From positions 124,001-188,000 of the forward strand of contig CAWIMW010000007.1 in the NCBI GenBank assembly GCA_963837365.1: 64,000 nt of DNA, given 5' to 3'. The DNA comes from CAWBXL01 sp963837365. Lineage in GTDB: Bacteria; Acidobacteriota; Terriglobia; Terriglobales; Acidobacteriaceae. Both the position numbers and the translations under genes were made by a program. The notes below the pieces were generated by a model. It was given only the letters and a program-made list of their open reading frames with translations, ran no database searches and had not been told where the DNA came from. This document shows positions 9,445 to 19,354 of the stretch, piece after piece. Numbering within the stretch: position 1 is the first letter of the stretch; every line of letters starts with the position of its first letter.

Positions 9445-11442
9445 TTGAAGAATCCTGCTAGAAGCCTGCGCACTCTGCGCATGGGAGCTATTGCGCTCCT
9501 GCTTGCGCTGCCGTTTTTCTCCGCCCAGGCTCGTACCTTCAAGTCCGGAGACTGGGCCAGTTCACAGTTTGATACCGCCGAACGCATGCGCGAAGCCCTG
9601 AATGGGCGTCCCACTAAGGAGCGCTCACGCGCGGAATATCAGCGCGTAGTGAACGCTTACCGGCGGGTGTACTTCGGCGCGCCAACCGCGGGCAAAGCCT
9701 CACTCGCCGTGGTTGCCGAAGCCGAAGTCATGGTGGAGATGGGCCGCCAGTTCAATGACGCAAGAATTCTCACGCGGGCGGTCCACAAGTATGAATTTCT
9801 CCGCCGCGAGTACCCAGGCAGCAGTCAGCGCGTGGATGCACTGTTCACCATCGGCGAAATCTATAAAGATGACCTGAACGATGCCGATCAGGCGCGGGAC
9901 ACTTTCGCCGAGTTTTTACGCCGCTATCCCAAGAGTCGCCAGGCGGATGACGCGCGCAAAGCTCTGAATGGAATCGAACAAGCGGCCCTGAAAACCAAAG
10001 AAACGACCGCGACCAAGGGCGACGATAAGAAAACGGATACCCAGGCTAATAGCGACGATAAAAAAGATAATCCTGCACCCGAGGCAGATAATACCGAACT
10101 GGCGCGGGTCACCGGCATCCGCTACTGGTCCGCGCCGGACTATACCCGCATCGCGATTGATCTTGAACAGGACGTGAAGTTCGATTCCCAACGTATCGAT
10201 AGCCCCGACCGGATCTACTTTGATTTAAAGGGTACGAAGTTGGCTTCGACCCTGGTGGGAAAAAGTTTCGATGTAAACGACGGATTTCTGAAACAAATCC
10301 GGATCGGGCAGTTCCAATCAGATTGCACCCGAGTGGTATTGGAAGTGGATAGCCTTTCCGACTATGACACCTTCCTGCTTTCCAATCCATCGCGCCTGGT
10401 GATTGACGTACACGGTAAGCAGCAGGCAAAGAAATCAGAGCCGGATAAGCCCGCAGCACCCGCAAAAGCGGAAGAAACGACGGCGGCAACCGCACGCCAC
10501 AGCGGCCCGAAGAAAATCATAGTCGAAGCGGACCGCGATGATGACGCTCCGGCAAAAACCACGACAGTTGTTAAGGCAGACAGACCCGAGCCTAGCGTCC
10601 GCACGCCCAAAAATGCAAAGTCCGCATCCAGAAGAAGACGAAAAGCTCCGGTCGACGACGTCGCGGAAATTCACGAGTCCCAACCCACCGCCGATGGCGA
10701 CCGTTCGCTCATCCGCGCGCTTGGCCTCAAGATTGGCAGGATCGTCATTGATCCCGGACACGGCGGCCATGACACCGGCACCATCGGCCCCAACGGTCTG
10801 GAGGAAAAGGACTTGGTTCTCGATGTAGGCAAGCGCCTGGGTAAGTTGCTCGAATCCCGCCTGGGAGCCGATGTGGTCTACACCCGCGATGACGACACCT
10901 TCATTCCGCTGGAGACCCGCACCGCCATTGCCAACCAGGATCAGGCGGACCTGTTCGTCTCCATCCACGCCAATTCCAGTAACGATCCGGATGCGCGCGG
11001 GGTAGAAACCTACTATCTGAATTTCACGTCTTCGCCCGAGGCCCTCGAGGTTGCAGCCCGCGAAAATGCGGTTTCTTCGAAATCTATTCATGAGCTTCAA
11101 GACCTGGTAAAGAAAATCGCTCTGAAAGAGAAGATTGAAGAGTCCAAGGAGTTTGCCTCTGACGTACAGACCGCCCTGCACAGTGGACTCTCAACCAAGA
11201 GTTCCAACATACGCAACCGGGGCGTAAAGAAAGCGCCGTTCATCGTGTTGATCGGCGCCAACATGCCTTCCATCCTGGCGGAAATCTCTTTTGTCAGTAA
11301 CCCCGTCGACGCGCGGCGCCTGCGCACCCCTGAATACCGGCAGAAAATCGCCGAATCTCTCTATCGCGGCATCTCCAAGTATGTGAGCGGTTTGGGAGGA
11401 GTGAAGGTGGCGAGCAAGCTGGAAAAAGGCGAAGGCCAGTAG
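9445..11442 (+). CDS. N-acetylmuramoyl-L-alanine amidase with TPR and AMIN domains
   Basis: A 665-residue secreted enzyme that cuts the bond between N-acetylmuramic acid and the stem peptide. Order of parts: signal peptide (1-28); a TPR-like region (about 40-175, with FTIGEIYKDDLNDADQARDT); an AMIN wall-targeting domain (about 220-325, GIRYWSAPDYTRIAIDLEQ); a charged Pro/Ala/Lys linker (about 330-415); and an Amidase_3 domain. Zinc ligands are seen in IDPGHGGHD, GLEEKD and SIHANSS, and the catalytic Glu in PSILAEISFVSN. The TTG at 9445 gives a basic signal-peptide start; the ATG at 9481 is the alternative. TPR plus AMIN in front of the amidase is unlike E. coli AmiC but is a known arrangement in environmental Gram-negatives. 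Confidence 0.92.
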   Translation: MKNPARSLRTLRMGAIALLLALPFFSAQARTFKSGDWASSQFDTAERMREALNGRPTKERSRAEYQRVVNAYRRVYFGAPTAGKASLAVVAEAEVMVEMGRQFNDARILTRAVHKYEFLRREYPGSSQRVDALFTIGEIYKDDLNDADQARDTFAEFLRRYPKSRQADDARKALNGIEQAALKTKETTATKGDDKKTDTQANSDDKKDNPAPEADNTELARVTGIRYWSAPDYTRIAIDLEQDVKFDSQRIDSPDRIYFDLKGTKLASTLVGKSFDVNDGFLKQIRIGQFQSDCTRVVLEVDSLSDYDTFLLSNPSRLVIDVHGKQQAKKSEPDKPAAPAKAEETTAATARHSGPKKIIVEADRDDDAPAKTTTVVKADRPEPSVRTPKNAKSASRRRRKAPVDDVAEIHESQPTADGDRSLIRALGLKIGRIVIDPGHGGHDTGTIGPNGLEEKDLVLDVGKRLGKLLESRLGADVVYTRDDDTFIPLETRTAIANQDQADLFVSIHANSSNDPDARGVETYYLNFTSSPEALEVAARENAVSSKSIHELQDLVKKIALKEKIEESKEFASDVQTALHSGLSTKSSNIRNRGVKKAPFIVLIGANMPSILAEISFVSNPVDARRLRTPEYRQKIAESLYRGISKYVSGLGGVKVASKLEKGEGQ

Positions 11443-11524
11443 CCCCAAAACCTCTTTCGTGGAACCTTCCCAGCAGGTTTGTAGTCTAATGAGAGGCGGG
11501 CAGTCTCTTGCCTGCGAACTTTGC

Positions 11525-12664
11525 ATGCGGCTTATCCGGACAATCCTGGCAGTAGCCTTGTTGGGCGCATTCTCCGCGTACGCGGCGGACCAGGCTACAA
11601 CTGCATCACTTCTCCCCAAACAATTCGCCGGATGGCAACAATTCAATAAAGGGATTCACACCAGCCAAGACCCGGCTGTGGCCGATCCGGTCAATGCTGC
11701 GTTACTCAAGGAATACGGATTCACTGATTTCGCATCCGCGAACTACACTCGCGACGACGGCAGAAAATTAACGGTAAAAGCCATCCGTTTTGCTGATGCC
11801 AGCGGCGCATACGGAGCATTCACCTGCTACCGCTTGCCAGACATGCCGGAGGAGCAAATTGGAGACCTGGGCGCATCGCTGAATTACCGCGTGCTGTTCT
11901 ACCGAGGCAGCGTACTAGTTGATGCAGTCTTCGATAAGACCAGCGCGATGTCGGCCGCGGAGTTGCGTGAACTTTCCCGCCTTCTGCCTCTGCCGGCAGG
12001 CGGTGCCCAGAACCTGGCCACGTTTCTTTCCTATCTCCCCCGCACTTCCGAGCAGAAAGCGCGGACAAAATACATTGTGGGGCCGGTGGGACTGCAAAAG
12101 ATCAATTCGCCGATTCCCGCGCAACTTGTGGATTTCAGCACTGGCGCAGAAGTGGCATCCACTACCTACAGCGGCGCAGGCGGGGACTCCACATTGATGT
12201 TGATCTCCTATCCCACTCCGCAAATGGCCACGGCGCATCTGCATGCTATCGAGGAGGCAGTACAGCAAAATGCAAACTCGCCAGGCAGCGTGCCAGCTTT
12301 GGCGGCCGGACCAATTTTCAGCAAACGTACCGGTCCTCTACTTGTTGTGGTGGGTGGAACTACATCGCACGAGCAGGCGCAGGCGCTGCTGGCATCGGTC
12401 AACTACGAGGCAAGCGTCACCTGGAATGAAAAAAATCCCTTCGACAAGCGCGGCAACATCGGCACGATTGTGGTCAACGCATTGCTGCTTTCTGGAGTTG
12501 TGGCCATACTTGCTCTGATCGCCGGATTGGCTTTTGGAGGCGTCCGCGTCCTGGCAAGGAAGCTTTTCCCCAACAGTTCCTTAGGCCGTCCCGACGAGAC
12601 CGAATTCATCTCTCTCCACCTGGAGGACGCCGTGGCCAAACCCTCCGATCTCAAGGTAAGTTAA
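11525..12664 (+). CDS. Membrane-anchored exported protein, DUF6599-like
   Basis: A 379-residue protein with a signal peptide (MRLIRTILAVALLGAFSAYA), a large exported domain with motifs LLPKQFAGWQ, KEYGFTDF and YPTPQMATAHL, and one membrane helix near residues 320-345 (NALLLSGVVAILALIAGLAF) followed by a short cytoplasmic tail. This matches my recollection of DUF6599, a family seen mostly in Acidobacteriota with no known function. The ATG at 11525 is chosen for the signal peptide, although in-frame starts exist at 11459 and 11489. It follows the amidase by about 80 bp and may belong to the same envelope cluster. Confidence 0.7.
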   Translation: MRLIRTILAVALLGAFSAYAADQATTASLLPKQFAGWQQFNKGIHTSQDPAVADPVNAALLKEYGFTDFASANYTRDDGRKLTVKAIRFADASGAYGAFTCYRLPDMPEEQIGDLGASLNYRVLFYRGSVLVDAVFDKTSAMSAAELRELSRLLPLPAGGAQNLATFLSYLPRTSEQKARTKYIVGPVGLQKINSPIPAQLVDFSTGAEVASTTYSGAGGDSTLMLISYPTPQMATAHLHAIEEAVQQNANSPGSVPALAAGPIFSKRTGPLLVVVGGTTSHEQAQALLASVNYEASVTWNEKNPFDKRGNIGTIVVNALLLSGVVAILALIAGLAFGGVRVLARKLFPNSSLGRPDETEFISLHLEDAVAKPSDLKVS

Positions 12665-12784
12665 TCAATTAAAGCTAGTTACCCGGGAAACGCCTCATTT
12701 TTGCCCCAATTTGTGCCCCGGCAGGTAATGTTGACCATTTTCGTATCTTGTTGATAATAAAGATATTTATTTCACAAAAAAATC

Positions 12785-12813
12785 TTGACACCCCTCTTGG
12801 CGGCTCATAAGAT
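12785..12813 (+). promoter_or_regulatory. Strong sigma-70-type promoter in an intergenic gap
   Basis: A consensus TTGACA (12785-12790) is separated by exactly 17 bases from TAAGAT (12808-12813). Transcription would start near 12820. The next coding region begins only at 12986, and a terminator lies in between, so this promoter seems to serve a short transcript. Confidence 0.6.
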
Positions 12814-12819
12814 TTTTTC

Positions 12820-12904
12820 CAGAAAGTTTTAACGGGCTCAATCTCGTTGGAACTATTCTCCCTAAAAGAAGAGGCCATCCACTGCCGGGTGGCCTTTTCG
12901 TTTT
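12820..12904 (+). ncRNA. Candidate small RNA between a promoter and a terminator
   Basis: About 85 bases lie between the promoter at 12785-12813 and the terminator ending at 12904. No credible reading frame exists inside, and the sequence does not resemble a tRNA, 6S RNA or tmRNA piece that I recognise. The rest of the 320-bp gap (12665-12780) is AT-rich with nothing clear. This is a prediction from promoter and terminator signals only. Confidence 0.35.
12873..12904 (+). terminator. Rho-independent terminator
   Basis: GGCCATCC (12873-12880) pairs with GGGTGGCC (12887-12894) across the loop ACTGCC, with one G-U pair, followed by TTTTCGTTTT. It could end the candidate small RNA or read-through from the DUF6599-like gene. 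Confidence 0.75.
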
Positions 12905-12985
12905 CGCCAGCCAATGTCATGGAATAAATCGGGAACAGGGACATCCGCTTCGCCGTATCCTTAAATAAGAAAAGTGAGGTAGACC

Positions 12986-13483
12986 ATGTACTGCGATGCG
13001 TGCGGCACCGCGCTGCAAACCGGCCAAGGTTTCTGCGGCAAATGCGGAAAAGAAATTCGCGCGGGAATCTCAATCGCCTATCCACGCCCCAACCGCGTGC
13101 GGGAGCACGTCCGCTTGCTGGGAATTCTCTGGCTGGCATATTCGGCATTTCATGTTGTTGGCGCAATTGTTCTTTCCATATTGGCCAATAGCATTTTCGC
13201 GCGGCATGCGCAATTTGACGGCCCTGGGCCGGCTTTCCTTCATCCACTCTTCGTCATGCTCTCCTTTTTTCTGCTGGCAAAATCATTAGCGGGATTCGCC
13301 GGGGGATGGGGCCTGTTGCAGCGGGAACCTTGGGGCAGAACTCTTACACTGATCGTTGGTTTCATTGCCTTGCTGGACGTTCCTATCGGAACCGGGCTGG
13401 GAGTGTATACCCTGTGGGTCTTGCTACCCGCCGAGTCCGAGCAACAATATCAGCAGCAAACTGCCGAGTGGCGCGCTGCCTAG
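12986..13483 (+). CDS. Zinc-ribbon membrane protein
   Basis: A 165-residue protein starting with a zinc ribbon, CDACGTALQTGQGFCGKCG (CxxC-x11-CxxC), followed by four membrane segments from about residue 42 to 150. Such zinc-ribbon plus helices proteins are common in Acidobacteriota and have no assigned role. The gene overlaps the stop of the convergent PAP2-like gene by four bases. Function unknown. Confidence 0.75.
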   Translation: MYCDACGTALQTGQGFCGKCGKEIRAGISIAYPRPNRVREHVRLLGILWLAYSAFHVVGAIVLSILANSIFARHAQFDGPGPAFLHPLFVMLSFFLLAKSLAGFAGGWGLLQREPWGRTLTLIVGFIALLDVPIGTGLGVYTLWVLLPAESEQQYQQQTAEWRAA

Positions 13484-14130
13484 GCAGCGGAGCCCGAAGG
13501 CTTTGGTCCGAAGCGCGAGGTCAGACTGGCCACACAGCAAGCTGCAAAGATGCCTGTGATCACATCCATCGTGTAGTGCGCGCGTAGGACAAGCACAACA
13601 CCCACTTCGAAGATAACCACGGCCGCGGCGATGGCGGTCAGCCACGGCCTTTTCAATCGCGCCAACTCCAGCCCGGCAAACACCGCAATTGCCGTGTGTC
13701 CGGAAAAGAAGAAATCGTTGGCCACACCGTAGGTCACCAACAAAGACGGAAATCCCGGATAGTGCCAGATCATCCCCGGTGGAGGAGGCAGAGCACACAG
13801 CGCCTGCGAAACCTGCCGCAGCCCCATAAGCACAATCAACCCAAGAAACGGCCGCACCGTCCCGCTGAAGATCCAGCGGCCCAGAAGAAACAGCCCCATC
13901 AGATCAATCAAAGCGGAGCTAAGCATCAATAGAAAATTCGCCGCCTGCGGATGCACCTGAAGCGCCTGGTTCCAGGGAGCGAACAAGCTATGCATGCCAT
14001 CGCCAAGTCCAGAATCAGGCAGCGAGCGGTGCCCGATCAGAGATTGAGTCCAAAACCAAACCGCCAGAATCATCGCGGTAATAAAGATACGTTTGACCAG
14101 AGAAAATCCGGGATCTTTAGCGATATTCAT
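13480..14130 (-). CDS. PAP2/sphingomyelin-synthase-like membrane phosphatase
   Basis: A 216-residue protein with about six membrane helices. The two motifs NDFFFSGHTAIAVF and RAHYTMDVITGIF supply the His and the His/Asp pair of the lipid phosphate phosphatase / sphingomyelin synthase catalytic triad. The order and spacing fit the PAP2-like C-terminal domain of the latter group. It probably acts on a lipid phosphate or transfers a lipid head group, substrate unknown. The ATG at 14130 (MNIAKDPGF) is chosen because the upstream in-frame extension is encoded by a dispersed repeat at 14146-14192. No good ribosome-binding site is visible. Confidence 0.8.
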   Translation of the reverse strand: MNIAKDPGFSLVKRIFITAMILAVWFWTQSLIGHRSLPDSGLGDGMHSLFAPWNQALQVHPQAANFLLMLSSALIDLMGLFLLGRWIFSGTVRPFLGLIVLMGLRQVSQALCALPPPPGMIWHYPGFPSLLVTYGVANDFFFSGHTAIAVFAGLELARLKRPWLTAIAAAVVIFEVGVVLVLRAHYTMDVITGIFAACCVASLTSRFGPKPSGSAA

Positions 14131-14145
14131 AGTTGGAACAAGGTT

Positions 14146-14192
14146 TTCTCCGCGCCCTCTGCGGCCCTTCTCTGCGTCCTCTGCGGTGTAAA
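14146..14192. repeat. Dispersed CTCTGCG-type intergenic repeat
   Basis: The stretch contains repeated CTCTGCGG/TCTGCGTCC wording directly upstream of the PAP2-like gene. Elements with this wording occur between genes in many bacteria and, when translated, give false extensions rich in Glu, Asp and Arg. This is why the in-frame extension upstream of 14130 is rejected. Confidence 0.5.
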
Positions 14193-14206
14193 ATTTTGTT
14201 TTGAAA

Positions 14207-17200
14207 TCAAGCCTTCTCCGTATCCGTTCCAGCAAGCGATTGCGCTGTTTCCTTAATGCGACGCAGATCTAACTTTCCGGTTCCCAAATACGGCAAGGAC
14301 TCCACATGCGCAAACTGATCAGCCTTAGGCTTCCACAAAGCCGGCAAATCGGACTGCGCGAGCTTCTCCAGGCAATCCTTAATTTTGTCCTCGGGCAGTG
14401 TATACAACACGAACAGCCGCTCCCCTTTCTTCTCATCAGGAACCCCGGTCACCGCGAAAGTCTGCTCGGTCGAACCGGCCACTTCATGCAGTTTGTCCTC
14501 TACCCGGATGTGCGGGACCATCTCGCCGCCGATCTTGCTGAACCGGCTAAGCCGGTCAGTGATGCGGATAAATCCATCTTCATCCAGCACCGCAATGTCG
14601 CCGGTGTTGTACCAGCCGTCTTTAAGAACTTCAGCAGTCTTCTCCGGGCGTCCCAGATACCCCTGCATCACATTCGGCCCCCGCACCAGCAGTAGGCCGG
14701 GCTTGCCGAACGGCGTGGGTTGGTTGGTCTCAGGATCGACGATCTTCACCGTAATTCCCGGCAGCGGATGCCCAATCGAACCGCGTTTCGCCCCCACCTG
14801 CCGGAACGATGCCGCGCGAAAATCACGACGATTCACCGAAACCACCGGCGCACACTCGGTGCAACCGTAGCCTTCCAAAGGCCGAAGCCCAAATTGATCC
14901 TCGAAAGCCTGGGAGATGCGGTCCGGCAGCTTTCTCCGCTCCAGCTACTACATATTGCAAGCTCCCGAAATCCTCCGCCGCACACCGCCGCGTGTACATT
15001 TGCAAAAAGGTCGGCGTGGCCAGCAGGAACGTGACTTCATATTTGCTGACTAACGCTCCAATTGCACGGGAATCGAGCGGATTAGGGTGATACACCACCC
15101 CCATGCCAACCGCCGCCGGCAGGCACAACGTCCCGGTAAATCCGAAGGAATGAAAAAACGGCAGAATTCCCAGGATACGGTCTTTGGCATCCAGCATGAA
15201 AATCTGTGCGATCTGGTCCACGTTTGCCGCAATATTGCCGTGGCTCAGGATCACTCCCTTGGGATCGCCGGTGCTGCCACTGGAAAAAATAATCGTGGCA
15301 GTATGGTCGAGCGTACTTTTGTGATCGGAGCCGCAGGCCCTCTCCAGCCAAGCAGCTGGTAAAAACCACGCAGCCAGCAGTGCCGTGAACTTCTGCCCAC
15401 CTGAAATCGTCGGGGCCAAATCTTCGAGATAAATAGATTCCCCCGGCACTTCCAGCTTCACCTTCTCCAAGAACGCTCGAGAAGTAATCACGGTCCGTAG
15501 CTCGCACTGCTTGGCGCAGGATGCCAGCACTTCGGTCGAGGCCGTGTAGTTAAGATTGACTGGGACCCTGCCCTGAAGCAGCGCCGCGAAGTTGATTAGC
15601 GCCCCAGGCACTGACGGTGGCAACAGGATGCCGACCATAGGCTGGTCTTTCCATACTGTACGCAACCGTCGCCCCAGAGCCACCGCTCGCGTCAATGCCG
15701 ATCCAAAATTGAGCCGTGGCGTATTCCCATCCGCCATGGCAAAGCGGAAAGGATGCCGTCGTGCCATTCCAATAAACGAGCGATGCAGGGTAAGCATCCG
15801 CTCCCGCCGATGCCGGTAAGCTTCAGCCCCCAAATCCTGAACCACTTTCCTTACCTCCACGGCAGTAGTCGTCGGAGGCATCGGCTTGCCGAAGCTCACG
15901 GTAACCGGATAAGGAATCGTTCGCGGCAGCTTCCACAGGAATTTCCCCCGCTCAAAACTGAAGATGCTTCCCCAAACTCCGTCCAGGTGCACCGGAATAA
16001 TAGGAGCGTCCACCCCTTTCATGATCCGCTCCATGCCGCGCCGGAAGGGAAGCATCTGCCCAATACGCGTCATCTGTCCTTCTGGGAAGATGCCGACAAT
16101 TTCACCTTCATTCACTGCGTTGGTAGCTTCGCGCAGAGAATGAATCAGGTCGCGCGGCCGCAAATCAGACGCGATCGGAATCACCCGCATAATCTTCGCG
16201 AACGGCTTCACCAGCCAATGCTCGTAAGATCCTTTGAACATCAGAAACCGAATCGGCCGGTCGGTAGCGGCAATAAGCAGGACCGCATCTACCATGGAGA
16301 CATGGTTAGGGACCAGCAGGGCCCCGCCTTTGTCGGGAAAATTCTCCCGCCCTTCGACCCGTATGCGGTACAGCGTGTGCGTGAGCAGCCAGAGCACCAG
16401 TCGCAAGAAGGCGTCAGGCAGCAGCCACAGCAAGTAAGCGGTCGCCGCCACCGTGGCCACAGCTGAGATAAGAAAAATAGTCGCCGGGCCCCAGTGCAAA
16501 TAGCGCGTCATCCCGAAGTACACTGCCGAAGCGGCAAAAATCCCAATAAACGAAAGCAGATTGGCAGCACCGATCACGCCGCCTTTCTTGTCCTCATCCG
16601 GCCGATGTTGAATCAGCGCATTCACCGGCACCGCAAAAAATCCCGCGAAGAAACCGAGCAGCGCCAGAAAAACCAGCACGGTGTTGAACGTGATGCCATG
16701 AATGGCCAGTACCGCGCCAAAGACCGTCATCCCGATTGAACCCATCGGGATCAGTCCGTATTCGATTTTGTTTCCCGAGAGATAACCGGCGACCAAGCTC
16801 CCCAGTCCGATCCCGATTGCGATTGCGGCCTGAAGCACGCCGTTGCGTCCCGAGGTTAGTTTCAGGACGTCGTTGCCATAGAAGACGATGTTGAATTGCA
16901 ACAGAGCGGCCAGAAACCAGAAATAAGTATTGCCCGCCACCGCCAGCCAAAGCGGACGGTCCTGGTGGATCAAACCAACCTGCGTCCAAAGATCGCCAAA
17001 AATGTTCCAGCGGAACTGCTTGGTCGGGTTCGCCACCGGAACGCGGGTGATGCCGAGACTGCACAGCAAGCCCACAACTGCCAAACCAATCAGGATGGTG
17101 CCGGAGTATTGCTGATGTCCGTGAAACCCGTCCGCCATGAAAGCCGCAGCCACGGTCCCCGAAATCAGGGCCAGGAACGTAGTCAGCTCCAGCACGCCGT

Positions 17201-17633
17201 TCCCCCAGGAGAGCCGCTCCTGCGGGAGCACCTCGGGCAGCATTCCATATTTTGATGGACCGAAGATCGCCGCCTGCGTACTGGCCAGAAAAATGGCGGT
17301 CATCTCGATTGGAATGTTCTGCCGCGCCAGCCCGATCAGCGCCAGCACCATCACGCTCATCTCAAAAATTTTGGTGAAGATGGTGACCGAACGTTTGCTA
17401 AACCGGTCCGCCAGGAAGCCGCCGGTCATGGAAAATAAAATGAAGGGAGCGGAAAACAGGGTCCCGACCACCAGCACCAGCCGGTCGCGGTCGGCCTCAC
17501 CAATCCCCATGCCGAGGATGATGAAGATGATGAGGTTCTTCAGCGCATTCTCATTAAACGCGCCCTGGAACTGAGTGGCGATCAGGCTCCAAAAACCGCG
17601 CTGCCATCCACGTTCTTCGCTGTGGGAATTCAT
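14207..17633 (-). pseudogene. aas: Aas-type MFS / acyltransferase / acyl-ligase fusion, broken by one frameshift
   Basis: The gene encodes, from its N-terminus, an LplT-like MFS carrier (about residues 1-420, 12 helices), a PlsC-type acyltransferase with NHVSMVD and FPEGQMTR, and an AMP-forming acyl-ACP ligase with IIFSSGSTGDPKGV. Such fusions import and re-acylate lysophospholipids. The first frame (17633 to 14823) loses homology at GAEKAAG. One base less in the AAA run at 14931-14933 would give GAEKLPDRISQAFEDQFGL and join the second frame (down to 14207: EGYGCTECAPVV, YNTGDIAVLDEDGF, LDLRRIK). The whole would have about 1142 residues, the normal length. It is either a recent pseudogene or a sequencing error; if real, the product lacks the ligase C-terminal subdomain. 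Confidence 0.85.
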
Positions 17634-17703
17634 TCGTACCTACCCCAAAGCCGCAGTGGCAAAGAGTGTACAGGATTGGCGAACCCGCAGTGCCAACTAT
17701 TGT

Positions 17704-17723
17704 TTCCTGTCTATAGATAGGAA
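17704..17723. promoter_or_regulatory. 20-bp near-perfect palindrome between aas and the YdjM-like gene
   Basis: TTCCTGTCTATAGATAGGAA is palindromic except for one pair. It lies between divergent genes, 71 bp from the aas start and 42 bp from the next start, in a place suited to an operator. The regulator is unknown. Confidence 0.45.
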
Positions 17724-17764
17724 CGCATGCGGGTACACTTCTTGCACTCGGATCGAGGTCCATC

Positions 17765-18319
17765 ATGGCGTCAGTTATTTCCCATGCAGTGGCAGCGTTA
17801 AGCCTCGGAACTTGCTTTTACAAGCCCAAAATGCCGAGGCGAATTTGGGTTGCTGGTGTAGTGTGTTCCGTCATCCCAGATATTGACGTGGTCGGATTCC
17901 GGTTCGGCATTGCTTATGGAAATTTCTGGGGTCATCGCGGAGTCACGCACTCACTCCTGTTCGCCGCGCTTCTGTCTGCCCTGGTTGTGGTCGTTGGATT
18001 TCGGGAAAGAATAGTGAGAATTAGTCGCTTCTCTTTGGGCTTTTACTTGTTTTTGGCAACTGCCAGTCACGGCTTCCTCGATGCAATGACCAACGGCGGC
18101 ATGGGAGTGGCATTTTTCTCTCCCTTCAATAATGATCGTTATTTCTTGCCATGGAGACCAATACTGGTTTCTCCGCTTTCGGCTGGCCGGTTCTTTAGCC
18201 ACCGGGGATTTGTGATTTTGCGAAGCGAACTGCTGTGGATTTGGTTGCCTGCTGGTCTCCTGGCGGTACTAGTGTTCTTTCTCCGCCGCAAGACAATGCA
18301 AGCTTCTATCAGCCGTTAG
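17765..18319 (+). CDS. YdjM-like membrane-bound metal-dependent hydrolase
   Basis: A 184-residue integral membrane protein with about four helices. The family signature is visible: an N-terminal His in MASVISHAV, the metal-binding SVIPDIDVVGF, and GHRGVTHSLLFA followed by SHGFLDAMTNGG. These match the YdjM/DUF457 group, which are predicted zinc hydrolases that may act on lipids or other hydrophobic compounds; in E. coli the gene is part of the LexA regulon. GAGGTCC stands before the ATG. The palindrome at 17704-17723 is a possible control site but does not read as a classical LexA box. Confidence 0.85.
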   Translation: MASVISHAVAALSLGTCFYKPKMPRRIWVAGVVCSVIPDIDVVGFRFGIAYGNFWGHRGVTHSLLFAALLSALVVVVGFRERIVRISRFSLGFYLFLATASHGFLDAMTNGGMGVAFFSPFNNDRYFLPWRPILVSPLSAGRFFSHRGFVILRSELLWIWLPAGLLAVLVFFLRRKTMQASISR

Positions 18320-18429
18320 TAAAACGCGCGTTATCATCCACACTTTCTCCCCAAGCTGTATTGCCAAAGTCTGGTTTAACATTTGACAAAGGGAGGGCTT
18401 GCAGCTCGGGGAGAAACTTGCTACAGAAA

Positions 18430-19251
18430 CTAAGCCCGGATTGCAATCACTTCCAGATACTCCGCCGTCACCACAGTCATCTCATCTCCTCCACGATTGT
18501 GCGCGGTCCACAAGTCTTCAAGTTCTGCGCGAAGCTTGGCTGCGGCATTTTCGTCCAACGACGCGAACGCGCGATTTGTGGGCCCATAATATTGGCGGAA
18601 AAACTCGACGACATCCGCCGGAGGGAAGGGATAAGTAAACTGGTAATTGCGGCGCGTCATGGTCAAGCCAAAAACTCCGTGGCCCAACCTCTCGCGCACT
18701 ACGCGCTCATCTCCCCACAACACCGGAGCCGGCATTCCGGTTGGCGCAATAAACTTGGCAAAGGTCTTGAACATCTGCCCCACAAATCCTCCGGACGTCC
18801 AATTCCCCATCGCGATCATGCCGCCGGGGCTGCAAACGCGCAGCAGTTCGTTGGCCACCAATTCGGGCCGCGGGGCAAACATGGCTCCGAACAGGCTGAC
18901 GACCACGTCGAAACTGGCGTCTTCAAAGGGAAGACCTTCGGCATCGCCTTCGATGAAGCGGGCGTTCAAGCCTTCCGCGGCCGCGCGTGTCTGAGCACGC
19001 GCGATCAGGTTTGGAGCAATATCCAGTCCTGTAACATGCACTCCATCCCGTGCTGCCCACAGAGCAACCTGACCCGAGCCGCAGGCCACATCCAACATCT
19101 GGCACCCGGCGGGGACCTCCACGTGCTCGTAAAAAGTCCGTGCATCCTGCTCCATGTAGCGCGAGAAGCGGTCATAATCCCCCGCCATCCAGGTGGTCTT
19201 CAGCCGCGCTTTTAGTGCGTCGGTCTCTGCTGTGATTGAAATGGTGCTCAT
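18430..19251 (-). CDS. Class I SAM-dependent methyltransferase
   Basis: A 273-residue soluble enzyme with the Rossmann signature: motif I LDVACGSGQVALWAA, the acidic end of strand 2 in TGLDIAP, motif II GDAEGLPFEDASFDVVVS and a post-motif RPELVANELLRV. The layout is that of the UbiE/Methyltransf_11 type, acting on small molecules such as quinones or sterols; the substrate is open. GGAGG precedes the ATG closely. It lies about 100 bp downstream of a second methyltransferase on the same strand, with a hairpin between them. Confidence 0.88.
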   Translation of the reverse strand: MSTISITAETDALKARLKTTWMAGDYDRFSRYMEQDARTFYEHVEVPAGCQMLDVACGSGQVALWAARDGVHVTGLDIAPNLIARAQTRAAAEGLNARFIEGDAEGLPFEDASFDVVVSLFGAMFAPRPELVANELLRVCSPGGMIAMGNWTSGGFVGQMFKTFAKFIAPTGMPAPVLWGDERVVRERLGHGVFGLTMTRRNYQFTYPFPPADVVEFFRQYYGPTNRAFASLDENAAAKLRAELEDLWTAHNRGGDEMTVVTAEYLEVIAIRA

Positions 19252-19293
19252 TTTTCCTCCAATGCGGTTTTGCTTTCGTTTTTACGGCGCCAA

Positions 19294-19323
19294 AGACCGG
19301 TCAGGCGCTGGCCTGACCAGTCT
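19294..19323. repeat. Strong hairpin between two methyltransferase genes
   Basis: Arms of 13 bases at 19294-19306 and 19311-19323 match with one mismatch around the loop GCTG (core GGTCAGGC/GCCTGACC). There is no T-run on the minus strand, so it may be a REP-like element, an mRNA processing site or a weak terminator. Confidence 0.5.
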
Positions 19324-19354
19324 TGCCCTGAAGGTCCGTAGAGCGAATCGTCTC

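Noticed and set aside
12665..12780. Possible 3' remnant of a tyrosine integrase on the minus strand
   Set aside because: The short stretch VNITCRGTNWGKNEAFPG has the flavour of integrase tails, but no catalytic residues, tRNA or attachment repeat is present.
14131..14235. Longer N-terminus of the PAP2-like protein
   Set aside because: The extra part is encoded by a dispersed CTCTGCG-type repeat and is not expected in the family.
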